A stretch of 64,000 nt of DNA, from positions 145,098 to 209,097 of the forward strand of contig DATIEP010000088.1 in the NCBI GenBank assembly GCA_035455745.1. Direction: 5' to 3'. Positions 17,620 through 25,943 of the stretch are shown here, piece by piece. The notes below the pieces were generated by a model, which saw only the letters and a list, made by a program, of their open reading frames with translations, had not been told where the DNA came from and did no database searches. Origin of the DNA: JADGGM01 sp027307005 (GTDB lineage: Bacteria > Gemmatimonadota > Gemmatimonadetes > Gemmatimonadales > Gemmatimonadaceae). The position numbers were made by a program, and so were the translations under genes. How positions within the stretch are numbered: position 1 is the first letter of the stretch; the number at the start of each line of letters is the position of its first letter.

Positions 17620-18383
17620 TCGAACCGCGATGCGAGCTCGGTGGCGAGGTTCACGTACGCCTGCGCCGCCGCGTCGGCCGGCGAGCGCAATACCACCGGC
17701 TGGCCCGCCGCGAACGCATCGGCCGCCGCCGTGCTCCGCGGAATCACCACGTCGAACACCATGTTGCGCGGCAGGTGGCGCCGCACGTAGTCCGACACGC
17801 GCACGCTGGTTTCGCTCGTTTCGTCGTACATCGTGAGCACGAGTCCGTCGAGCGTCAGCTCGTCGTTAGTCATCACGACGTCCTGGATGCCGCGCAGAAT
17901 CTGCGGCGTCGTCTGGAGCGCCAGCGGCTCCGCCTGCAGCGGCACGATCACGTGCTGCGAGGCCGAGAGCACCCGCTCGACCGTCGGGCCCAGTCCGGGC
18001 GGCGTGTCGACCACGACGACGTCCGTGCGCTGACGCGCCATGGCCAACAAGTCGGGCAGCAATGTGGACTCCTCCATCCGGTGCTGGTATGCGACGTGAT
18101 TCGTGGCCGCACTGACGGTCCCGGCCAGAATCACGCGAAGCCATGGTAACGCCGTCGGCAAAATGATGTCGCGCAGCGTCTTCTCTCCCGATAGATAATC
18201 GGAGATGCCGACGGTGACATGGTCCGCGCGCAGCCCCACGCCGTAGCGCACGGCGCCCTGGGGATCCACGTCGACGAGGAGCGTTTTCATGCCGCGGCGA
18301 GCGAACGCGGCGGCGAGATTCACTGCGGTGGTCGTCTTACCGACACCGCCTTTCTGGCTCACGACGGCGAGGACGGTTCCCAC
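17616..18383 (-). CDS. Orphan ParA-family ATPase
   Basis: The 255-aa protein starts with the deviant Walker A loop KGGVGKTT (residues 11-18, both Lys present), has DVDPQG (A' box) and DVVVVDTPPG (Walker B), so it is a dimerising ParA/Soj/MinD-type ATPase. There is no ParB or parS-like neighbour. It follows a TPR gene with a three-base gap and overlaps the Ig-like lipoprotein gene. Orphan ParAs position chemoreceptors, carboxysomes or secretion machines, so a positioning role is possible; the known alternative is a genuine chromosome ParA, which normally sits near rnpA/gidB and not in this context. Confidence 0.88.
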   Translation of the reverse strand: MGTVLAVVSQKGGVGKTTTAVNLAAAFARRGMKTLLVDVDPQGAVRYGVGLRADHVTVGISDYLSGEKTLRDIILPTALPWLRVILAGTVSAATNHVAYQHRMEESTLLPDLLAMARQRTDVVVVDTPPGLGPTVERVLSASQHVIVPLQAEPLALQTTPQILRGIQDVVMTNDELTLDGLVLTMYDETSETSVRVSDYVRRHLPRNMVFDVVIPRSTAAADAFAAGQPVVLRSPADAAAQAYVNLATELASRFE

Positions 18384-18386
18384 TCG

Positions 18387-18842
18387 CTATTCCGTGCCGG
18401 GGACGGAGCCCGCCCCGCCGCCGGTCTTGATCTGCTCGATGGTCTGCCGGGCATGCTGGACCCACCGTTCCGCTTCGACTGTGGACGGCGGATGCTCCAG
18501 AAACGCCGTCAGGTGGCGCTGGGCGCCTTGGCCGTCGCCGCGCTTGAGCAGCAGGTACGCGAGGCCATAATGCGCGCCGCTCAACTGCGGGTCGATTTCG
18601 AGTGCCCGGCGATAGCAGCGGATGGCGTCGTCCAGTCGTCCGGTTCGCGAATATGCGATCGCCATGTTCTGGAGGATGCGCTGATCGTTGGGCTGATCGC
18701 GCAGTGCGAGCCGGTACGACGTGAGCGCGGCGTCGTAGTCACCCTGGCGCTCCAGCGCCAGCGCTTCGCTCAAGTAGTCGAGACGTTGTGGGCGCGGCGT
18801 GTGCGCCGTTCCACCACCCGTCAAGCGGCTCCACCAGGACAT
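18387..18842 (-). CDS. TPR-repeat protein, 151 aa
   Basis: Three tetratricopeptide repeats are readable (about residues 24-57 ALALERQGDYDAALTSYRLAL, 58-91 ILQNMAIAYSRTGRLDDAI, 92-125 AHYGLAYLLLKRGDGQGAQ). It has no signal peptide, so the repeats are cytosolic and likely hold a protein partner, perhaps the ParA-type ATPase encoded three bases downstream. It is the first gene of the TPR-ParA-lipoprotein-acyl-CoA synthetase unit. Confidence 0.82.
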   Translation of the reverse strand: MSWWSRLTGGGTAHTPRPQRLDYLSEALALERQGDYDAALTSYRLALRDQPNDQRILQNMAIAYSRTGRLDDAIRCYRRALEIDPQLSGAHYGLAYLLLKRGDGQGAQRHLTAFLEHPPSTVEAERWVQHARQTIEQIKTGGGAGSVPGTE

Positions 18843-19035
18843 GCGATGCGTCTAGAGTCGAGAACTTGGGTGGGAAGGCGCACCACGGCGGCGCGGTGCA
18901 GGAATGCGCACTCGGCGTACCTGTCGAGGGCAAACTTATGCAGGCCCACGCGAGGCGGCAACCGCGCTGTCGGCCGCGAGCGTGCGACGGTAGCTTTCGC
19001 GCTGAGTCGAAGTCGGCCGCTAACCTGGAGGACAC

Positions 19036-19524
19036 GTGGCGCCACGACGTAAACCCGCGGACCGAACGCGCGGCGTCTTCGAAGTGGACTGGCCGCTCTT
19101 CGGCGAGCTGTCTCGCGCACTCGCGCTCAAGGTGGCCCGGACGTACGATCCCGAGATCGTCGTGGGCATCGCCACTGCCGGCGTCATCCCGGGCGCGGTG
19201 ATCGCCGCGATCCTCGGCCGCGAGTTCCACTCGATTGTGGTGAGCCGCCGCTATCACGCCCAATCGGTGCGGGAGACGCCGGCCATTCTGGGCATTGCGC
19301 CGCCCGAGGTTCGCAACCGTCGCGTGCTGCTGGTGGACGAGACGTGCGACACGGGCGAGACGATGCGCATGGCCGTGGCCGCGCTGGTGAATGCGGGGGC
19401 CGCCGATGTGCGCACGGCGGTGGGATTCCGAACCGGCCCGTACGAGCCCAACTTCTCGGCGCTGGAAACGGAGAGCACGATCGTGCTCCCGTGGGACGAA
19501 GACCTGCTGTCGTCCGTCTCCTGA
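19036..19524 (+). CDS. Phosphoribosyltransferase-domain protein, 162 aa
   Basis: A type I PRTase fold with the PRPP-binding loop VLLVDETCDTGET (residues 97-109) and a preceding GIATAGVIPGAVIA. The hood region is small, as in hypoxanthine/xanthine-type or regulatory PRTases, so the base or role cannot be assigned. GTG at 19036 is the first start after an apparently gene-free 190 bases. The gene converges with the V4R gene, and the 31-base gap contains the inverted pair of GTTAGGC elements. Confidence 0.82.
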   Translation: MAPRRKPADRTRGVFEVDWPLFGELSRALALKVARTYDPEIVVGIATAGVIPGAVIAAILGREFHSIVVSRRYHAQSVRETPAILGIAPPEVRNRRVLLVDETCDTGETMRMAVAALVNAGAADVRTAVGFRTGPYEPNFSALETESTIVLPWDEDLLSSVS

Positions 19525-19530
19525 TCGTTC

Positions 19531-19546
19531 GTTAGGCGCGCCTAAC
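19531..19546. repeat. Head-to-head pair of GTTAGGC elements forming a 16-bp palindrome
   Basis: GTTAGGCGCGCCTAAC is perfectly self-complementary and consists of two inverted 7-mers separated by CG. It begins six bases after one stop codon and ends nine bases before the stop of the convergent gene. Inverted pairs of uptake sequences play a terminator role at such junctions in Neisseria and Pasteurellaceae; whether this palindrome stops transcription is inference, since there is no loop of usual size and no T-run. Confidence 0.7.
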
Positions 19547-19555
19547 TGGACGCGG

Positions 19556-20116
19556 TTACTCGACGGCGGAGACGACGGCGTCGTACGCTTCGCCCTGCTC
19601 CATCCGGTCGTACAGGAACCGCATCACGTCGCTGTTGCCGAGGAGAAAGCGACACCGCTCGTGGCCGGCGGAGCGGCATTCTACCTCGAGCACCGCGAGC
19701 GGCACATCCGAGAAGCGCCCGAAGAAATCGGCGAGCATCCCGGTCGTGAAGTGGCAGCCGGGCTGATCCAGGTGTTCATCCGGATTCGCTTCGCCCCAGT
19801 CATCGGTGTCGACCGTCGCCACTGCGTCGCGCAGCGAGCCGATCTCCAACGTGCCCCAGCCGGCGAGCCGGAAATACTCGGACGCGCGCCGCTGGAAGGT
19901 TTCGAAGTCGAGATCTTCCGGAGCGCCGTCGCCCCGCTCGTGCAGCCAAGCGCGAAACGCTTCGAACACCGTGGCGCCGCCGGCGTATCCCGCTTCCTGC
20001 AGTGCTGCCGCCGACGCCGGCCCCACGTCGCGCAGCAGCGCGGCGCGCAAGGCGTGTATCGCGGGACGGCTCACAGCCACCAGTGCGTGATCGGCGAGGT
20101 TGATCGTGTCGGCCAT
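19556..20116 (-). CDS. V4R (4-vinyl reductase) domain protein, 186 aa
   Basis: ATG at 20116 gives MADTINLADHAL... followed by a V4R domain in which the conserved ending VLEVECRSAGHERCRFLLG (Cys...Gly...Cys) is clear. V4R domains bind small hydrophobic or aromatic ligands, as in bacteriochlorophyll BchJ, XylR-type regulators and archaeal regulators. No DNA-binding or enzymatic domain is attached. It lies 43 bases downstream of ligA on the same strand and so could be co-transcribed with the signalling genes upstream of ligA. Confidence 0.78.
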   Translation of the reverse strand: MADTINLADHALVAVSRPAIHALRAALLRDVGPASAAALQEAGYAGGATVFEAFRAWLHERGDGAPEDLDFETFQRRASEYFRLAGWGTLEIGSLRDAVATVDTDDWGEANPDEHLDQPGCHFTTGMLADFFGRFSDVPLAVLEVECRSAGHERCRFLLGNSDVMRFLYDRMEQGEAYDAVVSAVE

Positions 20117-20159
20117 GACTGCCTCGTGTGTTGGACGAGTCGGCGCTTCTCGCGCCGCG

Positions 20160-22226
20160 CTACTGGTTTTTAGGATCGGCTCCTGTGCGGCGCAAGAGCT
20201 CCGTTTCATCAATGATCTCGACGCCGAGCTCGCGTGCGCGATCCAGCTTGCTCCCCGCATCCGTGCCCACCACGACGAAGCTGGTGCTCTTGGACACGGA
20301 CGACGTGACGTGTCCGCCGGCGTTCTGGACCAACTCGGTAGCTGCCTTACGAGACAGCGTGGGCAGCGTACCGGTGATGACGACTGTCTTGCCCGTGAGG
20401 CTACCGGCGCCATTGCCTGCGCGCTTGCCGGCCGGTTCCTCGAAATTCACTCCTCGTTCGCGCAGCTTTTCGATCAGCGCCTTGGTGGTGTCGTTGGCGA
20501 AGTACGTCGCCACCGATCGCCCGATGATGTCGCCCACACCCCGCACGGATGTGATCTGCTCTTCGGTCGCGTGCGCGAGAGCATCGAGCGTGCGAAAGTG
20601 CCGCGCGAGGACCTGGGCCGCCATCTCACCCACATGCAGGATACCGAGTCCGTTCAGGAGCCGCGAGAGCGGCTGCCGTTTCGACGCTTCGATTGCCGCC
20701 ACGAGATTCTCGGCGCTCTTTTCGGCGAAGCGCTCGAGCTGCACTAACGGCTCGACGGTGAGCGAGAAAATGTCGGCGAAGTCATGCACCAGTCCCGCAT
20801 CGATCAGCTGGCGAATCCGTGCGTACGACAGACCGCGAATGTCCATTGCGCCGCCGGACACGAAGTGCACGAGGCCCTCGAGCTGCCGTCCAGGGCAGGC
20901 GACGTTAGGACAGTACACCGCGGCTTGATCCGCGTCGCGCTCGACGGGTGTGTTGCACACGGGGCAGCGATCCGGCATGTGCCATTCGCGCTCGGTTCCG
21001 TCGCGGCGCTCGGGAATGGGTCCGATCACCTGCGGTATCACCTCGCCGGCGCGCTTGACCTGCACCCAATCGCCGATGCGCAGGTCCTTCTGGCGCACGA
21101 GCGCTTCGTTGTGCAGCGTGGCGAGCTTCACGATGACGCCGCTGATCTCCACCGGCTCGAGCATGGCGTAGGGATTGAGGGCGCCGGTGCGGCCGACGTT
21201 CACACGGATGTCCTCGAGACGCGTGACTTCGATGTCCGGCGCGAACTTGCGCGCGATGGCCCAGCGCGGCTCCCGTCCCACGTCGCCTAACTCGTCCTGT
21301 ACGTTCAGCGCATCGACTTTCACCACCACGCCGTCGATGCCGAACGCCAGTTTGGCGCGCAGCGTGTGCTCGACTTCCTGGACGAACGTCACGATCTCCT
21401 CGAGCGTCTTGCAGCGCCGCCGGTGCGGCTCGACGGGGAAGCCCCAGCTCTCGAGCGTGTCGAGCAGGCCCCACTGCGTGGTGAAGGGCAGCCGCACGCC
21501 GGGCCCGGGCGCCACGGCGTAGCCGAAGAACCGCAGGCGCCGCTTCGCGGTGATCGCGGGGTCCAACTGCCTCAGCGATCCCGCGGCCGAGTTGCGTGGA
21601 TTGGCGAAGATTTTCTCACCGTCTTGCCGCCGACGGTCGTTGAGCTTCTCGAATCCGTCGAACGTCATGTAGCACTCGCCGCGCACCTCGATGAGGTCGG
21701 GTGCGTTAGGCGTCCGCAACCGGAGCGGAATGTCGTGGATGGTGCGCAGGTTGACGGTGACGTCTTCGCCTTCCGTCCCATCGCCCCGCGTCGCGCCGCG
21801 CACCAGGACGCCGCGTTCGTACGTGAGATTGACGGCATTGCCGTCGATCTTGAGCTCGGCCGTGTAGCCGGAGGCACGGACCTCGGCGCCGGCGATGCGC
21901 ACCGCGCGAGCTTCCCAGTCGCGGAGCTCGTCGTCGTCGAATGCATTGGCGAGCGAGAGCATCGGCACCAGGTGATCGACCTTGGCGAGACCGCTCTGGA
22001 CCGCCGCGCCGACCCGCTGCGTTGGCGAATCGGGCGTGCGGAGCTCGGGACACTGGTCTTCGATGTCGCGCAGCTCCCGCATCATCAGATCGTATTCGCG
22101 ATCCGAAATCTCGGGTGCGTCGAGGACGTAGTAGCAGTGATTGGCGCGTTCGAGTCGTGCGCGAAGATCTCGCGCCCGCGTCTCGAGCTGCCGGCAGTCT
22201 GGGGAACGATCGTTCGGGGACGTCAC
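20160..22226 (-). CDS. ligA: NAD-dependent DNA ligase LigA
   Basis: The 688-aa enzyme seals nicks using NAD+. Domains in order: Ia domain (CYYVLDAPEISDREYD), adenylation domain with catalytic Lys126 in KIDG (ELKIDGN), OB fold, four-Cys zinc finger (CPVCNTPV...YCPNVACPG), HhH region, and a C-terminal BRCT domain (GKTVVITGTLPTLSRKAATELV). GTG at 22226 is preferred since it starts the protein ten residues before the family's N-terminal helix; the frame stays open upstream but overlaps the GAF gene. It lies 47 bases downstream of the GAF gene on the same strand. Confidence 0.95.
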   Translation of the reverse strand: MTSPNDRSPDCRQLETRARDLRARLERANHCYYVLDAPEISDREYDLMMRELRDIEDQCPELRTPDSPTQRVGAAVQSGLAKVDHLVPMLSLANAFDDDELRDWEARAVRIAGAEVRASGYTAELKIDGNAVNLTYERGVLVRGATRGDGTEGEDVTVNLRTIHDIPLRLRTPNAPDLIEVRGECYMTFDGFEKLNDRRRQDGEKIFANPRNSAAGSLRQLDPAITAKRRLRFFGYAVAPGPGVRLPFTTQWGLLDTLESWGFPVEPHRRRCKTLEEIVTFVQEVEHTLRAKLAFGIDGVVVKVDALNVQDELGDVGREPRWAIARKFAPDIEVTRLEDIRVNVGRTGALNPYAMLEPVEISGVIVKLATLHNEALVRQKDLRIGDWVQVKRAGEVIPQVIGPIPERRDGTEREWHMPDRCPVCNTPVERDADQAAVYCPNVACPGRQLEGLVHFVSGGAMDIRGLSYARIRQLIDAGLVHDFADIFSLTVEPLVQLERFAEKSAENLVAAIEASKRQPLSRLLNGLGILHVGEMAAQVLARHFRTLDALAHATEEQITSVRGVGDIIGRSVATYFANDTTKALIEKLRERGVNFEEPAGKRAGNGAGSLTGKTVVITGTLPTLSRKAATELVQNAGGHVTSSVSKSTSFVVVGTDAGSKLDRARELGVEIIDETELLRRTGADPKNQ

Positions 22227-22273
22227 GAACGAAAAATACGATGTTCGAGCAGCGCGCGCAGCGCGCCGGCGGA

Positions 22274-23083
22274 TCAGCTCTTCGCTTCTTCTCCCACCAC
22301 CTCGAGCGTCACCGACACCAGCCTCTCGAGCTCCTCGTCCGCCGACGTTGCCAGGAGCGTCTCGGCCCACATGTGGTCTTCCGTGTTCGTGTAGCGGTCG
22401 AGCAGTCGGCGTACGAATGCGATGAGCGCGATGCGCTGGAGCTCGCCCTGGCGACCATTGCGTTGGGCTTCTTTCTGCCCGCGCTGGAGGGCTTCGTAGC
22501 GGTGCGCGTTGCGCAGTGCATTGGCGGTCAGGGCCGCGACCACCTGGCAGAAGCGGATGTCGCGGTCGGAAAACGGCGCGCCGTCGCGCTCGGTGCGCAG
22601 GAAAATCGCGCCGATCACGGTGCCGCGCCACCGGATCGGCACCACCACGATCGAGCGGACGTTTCGCAGGGCGAGCACCGGCTGCATCTGCTGGAGCATC
22701 GGGTCGGCGGCGGCATCGGGAATGAACACCGTCTCGCCGCTCTCGAAGGCGCGCTTGAGCTCGGGATACCGGTCGAGGTCGACGATGAGGTTGTTCATTG
22801 CCGGCGCTTCGTACGTCGCCATGAGGCGGACGTCGCGCTGTTCGCCCAAGAGATAGATCGAGCAGCGGTCGAGGCCGAACGTGTCGCCTAACTTCTTGGC
22901 GATGGTCTGGAGGATGTCGACGAAATGCAGCGAAGACGAGATTTCGGTGAGGATGTCGACGACGGCCACGAGGTGATCGCGTTCGCGCTCGAGCTCGGAG
23001 ATGCGCGCGCGAAGCGTGGCGATCGTGTCACCGTTACCCGACGGTTGCTCCTCCCGCGGGCGCTCCACTGCCATGCTGATCAT
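22274..23083 (-). CDS. GAF-domain sensor protein, 269 aa
   Basis: After an acidic/basic coiled-coil stretch (TLRARISELERERDHLVAVVDILTEISSSLH) comes one GAF domain with the standard ending RSIVVVPIRWRGTVIGAIFLRTE...FSDRDIRFCQVVAALTANALRNA. The C-terminal ~60 residues are helical and charged, with no kinase or cyclase attached. ATG at 23083 lies within the 3' end of the upstream GGDEF gene (50-base overlap); an ATG nine bases later is an alternative. GAF domains bind cyclic nucleotides or other small molecules, so it may sense the output of the diguanylate cyclase encoded just upstream. Confidence 0.85.
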   Translation of the reverse strand: MISMAVERPREEQPSGNGDTIATLRARISELERERDHLVAVVDILTEISSSLHFVDILQTIAKKLGDTFGLDRCSIYLLGEQRDVRLMATYEAPAMNNLIVDLDRYPELKRAFESGETVFIPDAAADPMLQQMQPVLALRNVRSIVVVPIRWRGTVIGAIFLRTERDGAPFSDRDIRFCQVVAALTANALRNAHRYEALQRGQKEAQRNGRQGELQRIALIAFVRRLLDRYTNTEDHMWAETLLATSADEELERLVSVTLEVVGEEAKS

Positions 23084-24077
23084 GAGATTTCCTGACGTTC
23101 GCGGTGAACTCGGCGCTGGCGTATCGGACGACGCGGTCGCGTCCCGTTCGCTTGGCCACATACAGTGCGTCGTCGGCGGCTTGCAGCAATTCGTCGCGAT
23201 TCACCAGCCGCTGGTCCGGCCAGGCCGCAACGCCGCAGCTGATCGTGGCTTGGAACGGCCGTCCCTCGAAGGAGAACCGATGCGCCGCTACCCTGAGACG
23301 CGCCCGCTCGGCGAAGGTCACCGCGGCGTCGAGCGCGGTGCCGGGGAGGAGGACCAGAAACTCTTCGCCGCCATAGCGCCCAACGTGGTCGATCTCGCGC
23401 ATCGACGCGCGCAGCACCGAGCCGATCTGGCGCAGCATCTCGTCGCCGGCGCGGTGGCCGAAGTCGTCGTTCACCTGCTTGAAGTGATCGAGGTCGAACA
23501 TCGCGACCGCCAACGGTTCTTTTAGGCGAACCGCGTGCTCGAACATCTCGTGGAATCGCTCGTCCAACCGGCGGCGATTGTCGAGTCCGGTGAGCGGATC
23601 CGACACCGCGAGCTCGAGCAACTGCGCGTTTGCGCGCTCGAGCTCGGACTCGCGCCGCTGCAGCGCATCCTGCAGCGCCTTGATCCGGAGCATCGACCGC
23701 ACGCGCGCCTCGAGCTCTGCAAACTCGACGGGCTTGGTGACGTAGTCATCGGCGCCGGCGCTCAAGCCGCGAACCTTTTGCTCGACCTCGTCGAGCGCCG
23801 TTTGCATGATGATCGGAATGAACGGCAGCGACGGATCGGCCTTGATGCGGCGCGCGACTTCGTTGCCATCCACCCGTGGCATCATCACGTCGAGCACGAT
23901 GACGTCGGGCGGAGAATCGGCGACGATCTTCAGCGCCTCCGCGCCATCACACGCGCACTCCGTGACGTACCCGGTCGCATCGAACCGGACACGCAACACC
24001 TCGCGGCTGTCCTCGCTGTCATCGACAATCAGGACCCGCGGTGCGCGCCGAACTTCACCGTCCATCGCCTCGACCAA
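23034..24077 (-). CDS. Response regulator-diguanylate cyclase (PleD-like), 347 aa
   Basis: The N-terminal receiver domain has D19/D20, phospho-acceptor Asp63 (VLDVMMP) and Lys115 (TKP). A short coiled coil (to ~155) leads to a GGDEF domain with the active motif GGEEF (236-240) and a conserved allosteric I-site RxxD (227-230) five residues before it. The enzyme should make c-di-GMP from two GTP when phosphorylated and be subject to product inhibition. Its start overlaps the end of the single-receiver gene by 23 bases and its end overlaps the GAF gene by 50, so the three are one unit. No histidine kinase is in this window. Confidence 0.93.
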   Translation of the reverse strand: MVEAMDGEVRRAPRVLIVDDSEDSREVLRVRFDATGYVTECACDGAEALKIVADSPPDVIVLDVMMPRVDGNEVARRIKADPSLPFIPIIMQTALDEVEQKVRGLSAGADDYVTKPVEFAELEARVRSMLRIKALQDALQRRESELERANAQLLELAVSDPLTGLDNRRRLDERFHEMFEHAVRLKEPLAVAMFDLDHFKQVNDDFGHRAGDEMLRQIGSVLRASMREIDHVGRYGGEEFLVLLPGTALDAAVTFAERARLRVAAHRFSFEGRPFQATISCGVAAWPDQRLVNRDELLQAADDALYVAKRTGRDRVVRYASAEFTANVRKSHDQHGSGAPAGGATVG

Positions 24078-24447
24078 TGAACCGCTCCACCTCGCTCACG
24101 ACCGTCTTGGGTTCGCACGGCTTCGCGAGATAACTGTCGCATCCGACTTCCATGGCTTTCTCGCGATCCGACGCCAGCGCGTGCGCGGTGAGCGCGATGA
24201 TCGGAATGCGACGCGTTTTCGGATCACGCTTGAGCACCTGCGTGGCTTCCCAGCCGTCGATCACCGGAATCGAAATGTCCATCAAGATCAGATCGGGCTG
24301 CTCCGTGCGCGCCTTGGCGATGCCTTCCTCGCCGTTCAACGCCTCGGTGACTCGATAGCCGAAGTGCTGCAGAATCGTGGAGTACACGATCCTGTTGTCT
24401 TCGTTGTCTTCCACGAGCAGCACAGTTTTCAATCTGATGCTGGTCAT
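24055..24447 (-). CDS. Single-domain response regulator, 130 aa
   Basis: A lone receiver domain of the CheY/DivK kind: acidic pocket E13/D14, phospho-acceptor Asp57 (LILMDISIPVIDGWE), Thr and Ala of the switch (ALTAHAL), and Lys109 (LAKP). There is no output domain. DivK-type partners of PleD-like cyclases are the closest known arrangement, in which the stand-alone receiver modulates the kinase controlling the cyclase; here the two genes overlap, which fits. ATG at 24447. Confidence 0.92.
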   Translation of the reverse strand: MTSIRLKTVLLVEDNEDNRIVYSTILQHFGYRVTEALNGEEGIAKARTEQPDLILMDISIPVIDGWEATQVLKRDPKTRRIPIIALTAHALASDREKAMEVGCDSYLAKPCEPKTVVSEVERFIGRGDGR

Positions 24448-24730
24448 TCGTGTCCTCGAGCGGAGTGCCCTGCTGCGTTCGGAACACAGGCGGATCGCAG
24501 GCTGCTCTCGTTCCGATCGCCGAAACGCTCAAACGCACCGCCAATGCCCGTCTTGTCGGGCACATGCCTCGTGCGGCGTGAGACCTCGACAGATACCGCA
24601 GCGTTAAGCAAGCTTCTTGCCATGCTCGCTCGCATCGGTTCCAGAGTAACGCACGTTAACAATCTCTCGCCCAACAGATTCCATCATTTTGCGAATCCAA
24701 GACAACGACCCAAACGCACCGGAGGCTAAC

Positions 24731-25027
24731 GTGTCTGACGCGACCGATGATGCAGATGATGTCGAAGACCAGGACAATGAGACGGAAGACGAAACTTCGG
24801 GCGTCGCAATGTTTGCCGCCGGCCTCATGCTTGGTCTGGTGGTGGGCGCAGGCTGCGCGCTCTTGATGGCGCCACGAGCCGGCGACGAAACACGCCGATT
24901 CCTTCGCCGTCGCGCGCGGCGGCTCGGCGAGCACGTGTCCGATCGAGTAGAAGACCTGCGGGACGACATTCGGAGGAGCGCGCGGAAGGGCGAAAAGAAA
25001 CTGCGGCAGAGTCTGAACCTTTCGTGA
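24731..25027 (+). CDS. YtxH-like small membrane protein, 98 aa
   Basis: GTG at 24731 is chosen because a perfect GGAGG lies at 24721-24725, five bases upstream; the open frame extends to a TTG farther back with no such site. The protein has a very acidic N-terminus (about 15 Asp/Glu in 30 residues), one membrane helix GVAMFAAGLMLGLVVGAGCALLMAPRAG, then a basic amphipathic tail (TRRFLRRRARRLGEHV...). This is the YtxH/gas-vesicle-GvpP-like plan, usually linked to general stress in other bacteria. Charge reversal around the helix predicts N-out/C-in. Confidence 0.75.
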   Translation: MSDATDDADDVEDQDNETEDETSGVAMFAAGLMLGLVVGAGCALLMAPRAGDETRRFLRRRARRLGEHVSDRVEDLRDDIRRSARKGEKKLRQSLNLS

Positions 25028-25032
25028 GACGG

Positions 25033-25058
25033 CCGGCGCCGCAAGTCAGCGGCGCCGG
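25033..25058. terminator. Hairpin between convergent genes
   Basis: CCGGCGCCG (25033-25041) and CGGCGCCGG (25050-25058) form a perfect 9-bp stem with an 8-base loop, six bases after the YtxH-like stop and 23 before the next convergent stop. No clear T-run follows on either strand, so efficiency as a Rho-independent terminator is uncertain. Confidence 0.6.
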
Positions 25059-25081
25059 ATTCTGCGCATCGTCGAGACCGG

Positions 25082-25855
25082 TCAGTGGAGCTTGGCGAGT
25101 TCCTTTGCTGCCTGTTTCTTGTAGAATTTGTCGTTGTATTCAGTGATCGGCCCGTCGATCACCGCCTGGAACTGCTCCCGTGCTTTCTCGCGATCGCCGG
25201 GCTTGTCGCGATCGCGATAGATCTCGGCCAGGTCCAGTCGGTGGACGATGCGCTTGGGATCAACCGCCACTGACTTCTCCATGTAGTAGACAGCCGAGTC
25301 CCAGCTCGCCCGATCGAACACGCCACCGCCGAGGAAGGTCTTGGCGAAGAAGCGCGAGAACCCGCTCAAACGCATGATTTCCGCGTTCCACCGACCGAGC
25401 ACATGCAGGGCGCCGGCGTGGAGCGAGTCGTACTTGAGCGCCTCGAGCGCTTGATTGCGGACTTCCTTTCCGTACTTCACGCGGTCGTGCGCGCCCAACG
25501 TGAGCGCAACGCGTCCCAGCGCTCGCGCGAGCGCGAAGTGACCCTCGGCGTTGGTCGAATCCGCCGCGACGGCGCGACGCGCGAAGCGTTCGCCTTCCGC
25601 GAAATACTCCTTTCGTTTGTTCTTGTCGGGCTCGAATTCGCCGAGGTCAACGGCTTCACGCGATGCCTTCCAGAGCGCTTCGTAGTTGGTCGAGTCGGCG
25701 GACAGCGCAGCTTCGTAGTGCTCGAGCGCGGTCGACGGCTGGAGCGCGGCGTCGGCGCTGTCGCCTTCAGCAATGTGGGCAGCTGCGGACTGCGCGTGAG
25801 CGGAGCCGGCAACGAGTGTGAACACCGCCGCGGCGATGAGGTAGCGGATGGGCAT
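25082..25855 (-). CDS. Exported RMDN-like TPR protein, 257 aa
   Basis: ATG at 25855 is supported by GGAG six bases upstream and by the signal peptide MPIRYLIAAAVFTLVAGSAHA. The mature protein has repeats of the TPR type with the distinctive middle part HVLGRWNAEIMRLSGFSRFFAKTFLGG...SWDSAVYYMEKSVAVDP, which matches bacterial relatives of the eukaryotic 'regulator of microtubule dynamics' (RMDN/FAM82) family as I know them. In this setting it should be a periplasmic or surface scaffold. The upstream 88 bases are shared with the divergent nucleoside phosphorylase gene. Confidence 0.75.
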   Translation of the reverse strand: MPIRYLIAAAVFTLVAGSAHAQSAAAHIAEGDSADAALQPSTALEHYEAALSADSTNYEALWKASREAVDLGEFEPDKNKRKEYFAEGERFARRAVAADSTNAEGHFALARALGRVALTLGAHDRVKYGKEVRNQALEALKYDSLHAGALHVLGRWNAEIMRLSGFSRFFAKTFLGGGVFDRASWDSAVYYMEKSVAVDPKRIVHRLDLAEIYRDRDKPGDREKAREQFQAVIDGPITEYNDKFYKKQAAKELAKLH

Positions 25856-25943
25856 GAAAGCTCCGACATTTGGACGGTGAAAGCGCATCAGGTCGCAGCG
25901 CTTCGCGCCGGCGACAACGTAGAAATACCCCCAATCCCGGTCA

